Source of the DNA: Erysipelothrix sp.
GTDB taxonomy: Bacteria; Bacillota_I; Bacilli_A; Erysipelotrichales; Erysipelotrichaceae
Direction: 5' to 3'
NCBI GenBank assembly: GCA_012520695.1
Contig: JAAYNU010000088.1
Location: forward strand, 1 to 8,752
DNA: 8,752 nt
The notes below the pieces were generated by a model that had not been told where the DNA came from, made no database searches, and saw only the letters and a list, made by a program, of their open reading frames with translations. The position numbers were made by a program, and so were the translations under genes. Positions 1 through 5,325 of the stretch are shown one piece after another (the stretch's first letter is position 1; every line of letters begins with the position of its first letter).

Positions 1-93
1 CTGAATTGTCTTAACAGGGATTCCATCCTGTTTCATTTCAATGGCCTTCATTTTAATTTCTAAGGGATACTTGATTCCCACTTTATTGGACAT
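1..93 (-). CDS. IS3-family-like transposase OrfA, N-terminal fragment (window-truncated)
   Basis: An open frame of 31 codons starts at ATG 93 and runs off the left edge. It begins MSNKVGIKYPLEIKMKAIEM and continues QDGIPVKTIQ. The Tyr-Pro-x-Glu-x-Lys pattern followed by a basic amphipathic helix and a turn is typical of the N-terminal helix-turn-helix of IS3-family OrfA proteins, which bind the element ends. A good Shine-Dalgarno GGAGG lies at 106-102, 8 bases before the ATG, but it is inside a hairpin. In complete elements OrfA is normally followed by an overlapping OrfB (DDE integrase) made by frameshifting; that part is not visible. Family assignment rests on this short fragment and the terminal sequence. 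Confidence 0.6.
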   Translation of the reverse strand, partial: MSNKVGIKYPLEIKMKAIEMKQDGIPVKTIQ

Positions 94-157
94 AAAAAAT
101 GCCTCCATTCTAAGTTTCATATTACTATGATTCTTGAATAGAGGCATTCTTTTTTTT
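94..157. terminator. Bidirectional hairpin terminator that also masks the transposase RBS
   Basis: The arms AATGCCTCCATTC (98-110) and GAATAGAGGCATT (136-148) are inverted repeats matching at 12 of 13 positions. A T8 run follows on the plus strand (150-157) and a T6 run on the minus strand (99-94), so the hairpin should terminate in both directions. The minus-strand 3' arm contains the OrfA Shine-Dalgarno GGAGG. Transcripts entering the element from outside would therefore be terminated, or have their RBS paired. A transcript starting within the 25-base loop would escape both. A TAATAT (124-119) in the loop could be a -10, but no good -35 goes with it. Confidence 0.75.
102..106 (-). promoter_or_regulatory. 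Transposase ribosome binding site inside a hairpin arm
   Basis: GGAGG lies 8 bases before the OrfA ATG at 93. It is fully contained in the 3' arm (110-98) of the 98-148 inverted repeat, so its accessibility depends on whether the 5' arm was transcribed. Confidence 0.6.
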
Positions 158-259
158 ATTTACTCCCACTTATGTGGGTCAGTTCCGACATTCGCTTTGG
201 ATGATTTCTTTTTTATGAGTATAGAGAGAAAACAAAAGTTTAATTACATGCCCACTGCT

Positions 260-290
260 AAAATTATAAAACCCAAATCAGATTTGGGTT
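260..290 (-). terminator. Terminator of the metG-phosphatase operon
   Basis: A perfect 9-bp stem, AACCCAAAT / ATTTGGGTT (270-278 and 282-290, loop CAG), is followed on the minus strand by TTTATAATTTT. It lies about 55 bases past the phosphatase stop codon. On the plus strand it is followed by CATAATTTTT, so it could also stop transcription coming from the insertion sequence side. The remaining bases of 191-343 show no gene or other signal. Confidence 0.75.
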
Positions 291-343
291 CATAATTTTT
301 GGTATTTAAATCTATTATTGACTACTCTGTTTTTTAGCTGATG

Positions 344-946
344 CTATACTTTTTTGATGGGTTCATAAGATTTCAACTTAATTGAACGTCTTACATCATC
401 AAAATCAACATCCAATACATAACCCAATCCGTTTCGCGTCTCAATTTCTGAGAACGCTGAGAAAGGTTTGCTTCCTAAGAATAATAGAATTGCCTTGATA
501 ACACCTGAGTGACATACGATTGTTGCACTGTCTTTATCATCTTTTTTAAGATCAGCAAGAATGCGCTCCAACTTGGACACAATACGATACGTGAATTCAG
601 TCATCGTTTCACCCTTAGCTGTTCTTTCATTCAATGCGAATCCTTCAAAGTAATGCGGTACCATATCTTCGGATTTTTGATTTTCATAATCACCGAAATA
701 AAGTTCACGCAATTCATCCGATACAAGATCCAATTCCTTTGTATCCCCAAAGAGAATCTCAAAGGTATCACGACAACGAACAAGACTTGAAGAGATATAA
801 CGATCCGTTTCTGGATAATGATATTCCTCTTTAAATCGTTTCAATTCATCGATGCCATCTTGTGTTAATTCGACATCTGTAAGTCCACTGTATTTTTTCT
901 CAAGGTTTCCCTGTGAGAAGCCATGTCTTACTAGTACTAATTTCAC
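344..946 (-). CDS. Histidine phosphatase family protein (phosphoglycerate mutase-like)
   Basis: This 200-residue protein has the histidine phosphatase fold signature. The R7-H8-G9 motif at the N terminus contains the His that would be phosphorylated in catalysis. A second Arg follows at R57 (SSLVRCRDT), then an acidic general-acid candidate E81 (ELRELYFGDYE) and the second catalytic His H146 (VCHSG). Length and motifs match the GpmB/PhoE/CobC-type branch of small cytosolic phosphatases; the substrate cannot be told from sequence. Translation starts at GTG 946, since MKLVLVRHG places the motif at the usual distance from the N terminus. Upstream there is only a loose G-rich stretch as RBS. The start is 27 bases after the metG stop with no terminator between, so it should be co-transcribed with metG and share its T-box control. 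It is followed by the 260-290 terminator. Confidence 0.85.
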   Translation of the reverse strand: MKLVLVRHGFSQGNLEKKYSGLTDVELTQDGIDELKRFKEEYHYPETDRYISSSLVRCRDTFEILFGDTKELDLVSDELRELYFGDYENQKSEDMVPHYFEGFALNERTAKGETMTEFTYRIVSKLERILADLKKDDKDSATIVCHSGVIKAILLFLGSKPFSAFSEIETRNGLGYVLDVDFDDVRRSIKLKSYEPIKKV

Positions 947-973
947 ACTAAAACCCCGCTTTCCCCTAATATC

Positions 974-2878
974 TTAACTCAAACGCGTTCCGTTTGCTAC
1001 TTTTCCACCACTTACGAGTTCCATTTTTGTATCATCTTCAGTTACTAGAAGCATACCGTTCGACTCAACACCACGGAATTTCGTTGGCTTCAAGTTCGTC
1101 ACAACAACAATCTTACGGTTCAATAATTCTTTCTCTGTAAAGTTATCAACTAAGTTACTTACAATCTGAACTACCTTTGAACCAATGTCTACTTGAAGCA
1201 CATACAATTTTTCTGCGTTTTCGTGACGTTTAACTTCAACGATAGTGCCTGTTTTCATTTCTACTTTTTGGAATTCTTCAAATGTTACTTCTTCAACCGG
1301 TTCTTCAGGTTTACCCACGATGAGTTCCATTGTTGCATCCATGTCCAAACGACTGAAAATAATTTCTGTTTTATCAATCACTTGATGATTCAATTCAAAG
1401 AGACCAAATGTTTTCGCACTCTCAAAGCTTCTATGTTCTGTCTTAATTTGATTTAAGATTTTTTCTGATGTTTCTGGAATGAATGATTCAAGAGCAATCC
1501 CACCAATACGCACAACTTCTAATAAGTTATAAAGTACGGTTTGAAGACGATCTTGAGATTCCTCTTCCTTCGCAAGAACCCATGGTTTCGTTTCATCAAT
1601 ATATTTATTGGCACTTCTGAATAGAGATACAATTGAACTAATCGCATCCGCTACGTGAAGCGTCTCCATTTGAGTACTCATCTTATTAATAAGATTTGAT
1701 GCTTCTTCAATCAATGCATCATCCTTGTCTTCTTGAACTGTATTCACACTGAGTTGACCGTTAAAGTATTTATTAACCATCGACACTGAACGATTCACAA
1801 GGTTACCAATGATGTTTGCGAGATCTGTGTTAATACGCTCGATCATGAGTTCAAAGGTTAAATGACCATCGCGCTCATAAGGCATTTCATGAAGCATGAT
1901 ATATCGTAATGCCTCAACACCAAATACTTCAGATAAATCATCTGCATAAATCGCATTCCCTTTTGATTTACTCATCTTCGCCTCACCCGTTAATAACCAT
2001 GGGTGACCAAATATTTGTTTTGGAAGTTCTACGTCTAATGCCATTAATAGAATTGGCCAGTAGATTGTATGGAAACGAAGAATGTCCTTACCAATGACGT
2101 GAACATCCGCAGGCCAGAACTCCTTAAAGAGTTCCCCGTGATTTCCATCAATGTCATAACCAATTCCTGTAATATAGTTAACTAAAGCATCAATCCACAC
2201 ATAAACAATATGCTCTGGATCAAAATCAACACCAATTCCCCATGTAAAGCTTGTACGCGATACCGCAAGATCTGGTAGTGGTTCTTTAAGGAAGTTATTC
2301 AACATTTCATTCTTACGAGATTCTGGTTGAATGAATGATGGATTATCCTTAATGTGCTGTACTAAACGATCTTGATATGGACTTAATTTAAAGAAGTAGC
2401 ATGTCTCTTCTTGGCGGTCTAATTTTGATCCACAATCAGGACAGATTCCATCTTCAACTTGAAGGTCTGAATAGAAAGCTTCATCACTCTTACAGTACCA
2501 ACCTTCATAAACTCCTTTATAAAGATCTCCTTTATCAAAGAGCTTCTTAAATATTTTCTTTACTTGATCTTTATGATACGTATCTGTCGTTCGAATGAAA
2601 TTATCGTAGGAAATGTTCATCAAATCAAACAGTCCTTTAATCACTCCCGCAATCTCATCTACATATACTTGTGGCGTTACACCATTTTCAACCGCATTGT
2701 CTTCAATCTTTTGTCCGTGCTCATCTGTCCCTGTTTGGAAGTACACATTGTGTCCTTGGGCTCTTTTGAAACGAGCAATCGCATCCGTCAAAACAATCTC
2801 ATAAATGTTTCCAATATGAGGTTTCGATGATGTATACGCAATTGCTGTTGTAATATAATAGTTATTCTTGTCTTTCAT
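974..2878 (-). CDS. metG: Methionyl-tRNA synthetase
   Basis: This 634-residue cytosolic enzyme charges tRNA-Met with methionine using ATP. The class I signature HIGN (residues 21-24) and the KMSKS loop (301-305) are intact. A Cys cluster in the connective-peptide region (C129, C146, C149, C160) fits a zinc knuckle. The anticodon-binding helical domain spans about 340-500 and includes the KPWVLAKEE segment near 431-439, which supplies the anticodon-contacting Trp. The C terminus (about 533-634) is the EMAP/Trbp111-like tRNA-binding OB fold, as in dimeric bacterial enzymes of this length. The ATG start at 2878 has AGGAG 7-8 bases upstream. The gene lies behind a T-box leader and is followed by a histidine-phosphatase gene, in place of the tatD-like neighbour often seen after metG in other Bacillota. 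Confidence 0.97.
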   Translation of the reverse strand: MKDKNNYYITTAIAYTSSKPHIGNIYEIVLTDAIARFKRAQGHNVYFQTGTDEHGQKIEDNAVENGVTPQVYVDEIAGVIKGLFDLMNISYDNFIRTTDTYHKDQVKKIFKKLFDKGDLYKGVYEGWYCKSDEAFYSDLQVEDGICPDCGSKLDRQEETCYFFKLSPYQDRLVQHIKDNPSFIQPESRKNEMLNNFLKEPLPDLAVSRTSFTWGIGVDFDPEHIVYVWIDALVNYITGIGYDIDGNHGELFKEFWPADVHVIGKDILRFHTIYWPILLMALDVELPKQIFGHPWLLTGEAKMSKSKGNAIYADDLSEVFGVEALRYIMLHEMPYERDGHLTFELMIERINTDLANIIGNLVNRSVSMVNKYFNGQLSVNTVQEDKDDALIEEASNLINKMSTQMETLHVADAISSIVSLFRSANKYIDETKPWVLAKEEESQDRLQTVLYNLLEVVRIGGIALESFIPETSEKILNQIKTEHRSFESAKTFGLFELNHQVIDKTEIIFSRLDMDATMELIVGKPEEPVEEVTFEEFQKVEMKTGTIVEVKRHENAEKLYVLQVDIGSKVVQIVSNLVDNFTEKELLNRKIVVVTNLKPTKFRGVESNGMLLVTEDDTKMELVSGGKVANGTRLS

Positions 2879-2895
2879 GTCGTTCTCCTTTTAAT

Positions 2896-2924
2896 AAAAA
2901 ACACCCATCCGAAAGGACGAGCGC
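2896..2924 (-). terminator. Conditional terminator of the metG T-box
   Basis: The 10-bp stem GCGCTCGTCC / GGATGGGTGT (with G-U pairs, loop TTTC) is followed by TTTTT. The alternative antiterminator pairs AAGG (2941-2938, next to the UGGU bulge) with CCTT, which uses the 5' arm of this stem. The self-complementary GAGCGCGCTC lies in the intervening loop. Formation of the two structures is mutually exclusive. Confidence 0.85.
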
Positions 2925-3138
2925 GCTCATGTTACCACCTTAATTTACCCAAACTTCGCAGCTTGAGTCTTTGTAAGTATTTTATACTTTTAGCTTTAAC
3001 GGGCCTCCCGGTATTGGCTCACACATGCTCACCCATACTACTCCAAGGCCATTTTCACTTTTATCAATGCATCTCTTTCCACCCTACGAGACTCTCTAAA
3101 TCACTGACTAAAAGGTACTTTCCTCTTCAACGTGTTAC
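2896..3138 (-). promoter_or_regulatory. T-box riboswitch leader of metG (tRNA-Met sensing)
   Basis: The leader read on the minus strand has the T-box parts in order. First comes a GA-rich K-turn segment (GAAGAGGAAAGTA, with the AGTA of the specifier loop), then the AGAGAG bulge motif and an apical loop GGGTGGAAA closed by TCTC/GAGA. The helix CTTTTA/TAAAAG follows, then the specifier-loop strand GAAAATGGCC and a downstream TTGGAG. An AUG specifier fits at 3052-3050; the overlapping register AAU cannot be excluded by eye. A stem with AAGTAT/ATACTT (2989-2975) and Stem III with a GCGA tetraloop (2968-2947) come next. The T-box core is AAGGTGGTAAC, whose UGGU bulge (2937-2934) is complementary to an ACCA tRNA 3' end. 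The terminator follows at 2924-2896. Uncharged tRNA-Met should favour the antiterminator and readthrough into metG. Confidence 0.9.
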
Positions 3139-3144
3139 CATTAT

Positions 3145-3173
3145 ATTATCACTGATAAGTAGTTATTTGTCAA
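3145..3173 (-). promoter_or_regulatory. Promoter of the metG T-box operon
   Basis: TTGACA (3173-3168), a 17-base spacer and GATAAT (3150-3145) form a near-consensus vegetative sigma promoter. The expected start is near 3138, about 10 bases before the GA-rich base of T-box Stem I, which is the usual arrangement. Confidence 0.85.
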
Positions 3174-3193
3174 GTTCATCAGCCCTTCAAGCA

Positions 3194-3202
3194 TGATATA
3201 AT
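3194..3202 (+). promoter_or_regulatory. Extended -10 promoter of the lipoprotein gene
   Basis: TGATATAAT is a perfect extended -10 (TG-n-TATAAT). No convincing -35 is found 16-18 bases upstream, which an extended -10 can tolerate. The hexamer ends 6 bases before the ATG at 3209, so transcription should begin at or next to the start codon. It is back to back with the metG promoter. Confidence 0.65.
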
Positions 3203-3208
3203 AAAGAC

Positions 3209-4453
3209 ATGAAAAAGATAATTATACTCATCATTTTAGTACTTTGTACATCATGCACACAAACAATCGAACATACTCCCCTAGTTGATCTCGATACTTT
3301 CACTATGGTCTTCGCCACCGACATTCACTACCTTAATCCAAGTCTTGTCGAACAAGGGGAACCCTTTGACAACGTTATAGCGAACGGTGATGGTAAAGTC
3401 GTCCACTACAGCGACCAATTACTCGATGCCTTCATCGATGAAATGATTGAACTAAGACCCGACTTCCTCATCCTTACGGGAGACCTCACATTCAACGGCG
3501 AGAAGGAAAGTCATAAGACAATCGCAAGTAAATTAGAGCAAATAGAATCCAATGGTGTACAAATCTACGTAATCCCAGGCAATCATGATATAAACAATCC
3601 ACGTTCAAGAGGCTACGGTACAGAAGAAACGTATCGCACTGATTCAATCACTACAAAACAATTCCAATCCATCTATAAACAATATGGTTATGAAAACGGA
3701 GAGTCAATTAAAGATCCGAAATCACTCAGTTATCTCATTAAATTAAACGATAACAACTGGATGTTTATGCTAGACTCCAATAATAATACTAAAAAACACG
3801 GTAACCTCTCAGACATATCAGGATCTATTTCCACCGATACAATCGCATGGATGGAGTCACTCATACCAGAAAATACACTTCCTAATATATTTGTCTCTAT
3901 GCACCACAACCAAGATGTGCATTCAGACATGATCAATGAAGGCTTCACAATTGATAACCCATCTGAATTCAGAAAGTTCATCAATACCTATGATGTGAAG
4001 GCACTGTTCAGTGGTCACATCCACATACAGAGCATCGTAGAAAATGAATACGTCACAAATTCACTATCAACGGCACCCAATAATTACGGACTCGTTACTA
4101 TCAGCCCTATGGAGATGAAGTACCAAACACATAGACTTGATTTCACAATGCACGATGAATCAAACTTCCAAGAAACATCGAACCAGTACTTCCTCGACAT
4201 AGCCTACAACATGATCCAAAAGAACCTGAACGATTCTGAACTCAGTGGTAATGATATTCATAATGTCGCCACTGTGTTCAGTGAACTGAACCAATACTAC
4301 TTCGCAGGAAGAATCGTAAAGAACAAAGATTCCTTCTTCGAAAGTAACGGATACAAACTTGTTCAAGAAATAGGATTCTTCAAGAACTACCTAAATGCAA
4401 TCTTGGACAATACACTTGATTCCAATTTCTCTACAATTGAACTTGACCACTAA
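3209..4453 (+). CDS. Lipoprotein metallophosphoesterase (calcineurin-like)
   Basis: This 414-residue protein begins with a short lipoprotein-type signal, MKKIIILIILVLCTSC. The lipidated residue is probably C16 after Thr-Ser; C13 is less likely. The calcineurin-like phosphoesterase core follows with all metal-site motifs: DIH (38-40), GDLTFNGE (91-98), GNHD (124-127), MHHN (231-234) and GHIH (269-272). It should therefore be an active two-metal phosphodiesterase or phosphomonoesterase anchored on the outer face of the membrane. The substrate is unknown; the GD/GNHD/GHxH order is shared with CpdA-like cyclic-nucleotide enzymes but does not identify it. Residues about 320-414 form a C-terminal extension I do not recognise. 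The next Met (M33) would remove the signal and sit at the domain edge, so ATG 3209 is kept although no Shine-Dalgarno is visible. The gene is monocistronic, divergent from metG and convergent with the glcT-like gene. Confidence 0.85.
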   Translation: MKKIIILIILVLCTSCTQTIEHTPLVDLDTFTMVFATDIHYLNPSLVEQGEPFDNVIANGDGKVVHYSDQLLDAFIDEMIELRPDFLILTGDLTFNGEKESHKTIASKLEQIESNGVQIYVIPGNHDINNPRSRGYGTEETYRTDSITTKQFQSIYKQYGYENGESIKDPKSLSYLIKLNDNNWMFMLDSNNNTKKHGNLSDISGSISTDTIAWMESLIPENTLPNIFVSMHHNQDVHSDMINEGFTIDNPSEFRKFINTYDVKALFSGHIHIQSIVENEYVTNSLSTAPNNYGLVTISPMEMKYQTHRLDFTMHDESNFQETSNQYFLDIAYNMIQKNLNDSELSGNDIHNVATVFSELNQYYFAGRIVKNKDSFFESNGYKLVQEIGFFKNYLNAILDNTLDSNFSTIELDH

Positions 4454-4476
4454 AAAACCAGCCCGCAAGCTGGTTT
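4452..4476. terminator. Shared bidirectional terminator between convergent genes
   Basis: The stem AAACCAGC (4455-4462) / GCTGGTTT (4469-4476) has loop CCGCAA. On the minus strand it ends in a run of T and serves the glcT-like gene, whose TGA stop abuts the stem. On the plus strand it is followed by CATTTTG, a weaker tail, two bases after the lipoprotein stop. Confidence 0.8.
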
Positions 4477-5303
4477 CATTTTGATTGACTCAAGATTCGA
4501 TCAATATGCATCGCAAGATAGCCTGTTTCAATAACAGGAACCTCACGATTCAGAGAATCTTCAATGCGTTTGATAATACGGACAGCAAGAGCATACGAAT
4601 CAGGAATACTTTCCTTAGTATAGTCTTCCATATCCAATGTGATGACCTCATCTTCATGAAGACGCGCAATTAAGTATTTCATATGAATCATTAAACGAGA
4701 GTACGATAAGGAATTTAAATCAATTTCGATGTCATACTCTTTTTCAATCTCACGAATACTTTCGTTTACGATGATTGCCATAATAAAGGCATCATCATTA
4801 CTCATTTCCTGGGTACTATGAAGATGAATCGTAATAAATCCGATTTCATCATCATTAATTAAGTGACCCAATTTGTTGAAAATAATTTCCCGACTCTTTG
4901 CAGCGATTTTCCATTCCTCTGGATAGAGAAGTCGAATTTCGTTTGAGAAGGGATTTGTGATCTGCATCTTATTTTGCATGCGATTAATCGCGAATGCGAT
5001 ATGGTCCGCAAGTGGCAACAGTTTGTTTTCATCGATATCCTCGAATGTTTCCTTTGCCTTCATCATAATATCACTACTTATTTCAATATAGATTGGATCA
5101 AGATTCTGTAATAAGACATCTGTTTTACCTTTGGACGACATTGGTTGAATATGATATACCGTTTCAATGCCATCTATTTCAATGTACTCATTAATCTTTT
5201 TACCAAATCCCACACCAGTATTAAGAATCAAAAGGGTACTGTTCGTATCTTGTTCGTGAACGATCACAGCATTATGATTAAGTATTTTTACTATTTTTTC
5301 CAA
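4476..5303 (-). CDS. glcT: BglG-family transcriptional antiterminator, GlcT-like
   Basis: About 275 residues, close to the family length. The N-terminal CAT RNA-binding domain (about 1-55) contains KILNHNAVIV and GVGFGKK, close to the GlcT pattern. Two PTS-regulation domains follow: PRD1 (about 62-165) with H101 and H160/H162, and PRD2 (about 170-272) with H207 and H266. These are the histidines expected to be phosphorylated by PTS proteins. Known GlcT-type proteins bind a RAT hairpin and prevent termination when the sugar permease is drawing phosphate. I place the start at TTG 5303, because AGGGGG (5317-5312) is 8 bases upstream. A GTG at 5312 would overlap that site directly. The gene follows ptsG closely, and a matching RAT lies before ptsG. 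The GlcT rather than LicT/SacT assignment rests on this context and the N-terminal motif. Confidence 0.88.
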   Translation of the reverse strand: MEKIVKILNHNAVIVHEQDTNSTLLILNTGVGFGKKINEYIEIDGIETVYHIQPMSSKGKTDVLLQNLDPIYIEISSDIMMKAKETFEDIDENKLLPLADHIAFAINRMQNKMQITNPFSNEIRLLYPEEWKIAAKSREIIFNKLGHLINDDEIGFITIHLHSTQEMSNDDAFIMAIIVNESIREIEKEYDIEIDLNSLSYSRLMIHMKYLIARLHEDEVITLDMEDYTKESIPDSYALAVRIIKRIEDSLNREVPVIETGYLAMHIDRILSQSK

Positions 5304-5311
5304 CGTCAGCA

Positions 5312-5317
5312 CCCCCT
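5312..5317 (-). promoter_or_regulatory. Ribosome binding site that decides the glcT start
   Basis: AGGGGG ends 8 bases before TTG 5303, ideal spacing. Its last G is the first base of the alternative GTG start (5312-5310), which would have no spacer and no other upstream RBS. Confidence 0.6.
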
Positions 5318-5325
5318 ATTTCATT

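Larger units (their letters stand above)
1..190 (-). mobile_element. Left end of an IS3-family-like insertion sequence (partial)
   Basis: Read on the minus strand, the segment begins TGTCGGAACTGACCCACATA at 190, which resembles the TG...GACCC ends of IS3-family elements. It continues through a sub-terminal palindrome (CCCAC-TTAT-GTGGG on the plus strand, 165-178), a long hairpin (98-148) and then a transposase OrfA start at 93. The rest of the element, its other inverted repeat and any target duplication lie left of the window. The outer boundary at about 190 is inferred from the TG terminus alone, because the partner repeat cannot be seen. The next visible gene ends at 344, so the insertion lies beyond the terminator of the metG operon and breaks no visible gene. 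Confidence 0.6.

Noticed and set aside
165..178. CCCAC-TTAT-GTGGG as a stand-alone terminator or operator
   Set aside because: It lacks a T run directly after the stem on either strand and lies inside the insertion sequence terminal repeat, where such sub-terminal palindromes occur.
3140..3145. TATAAT as the metG -10
   Set aside because: It would be 22 bases from TTGACA; GATAAT at 3150-3145 has the correct 17-base spacer.
2963..3196. Plus-strand open frame of 77 codons upstream of the lipoprotein gene
   Set aside because: It lies antisense to the T-box leader and the metG promoter, has no RBS and resembles no known protein.
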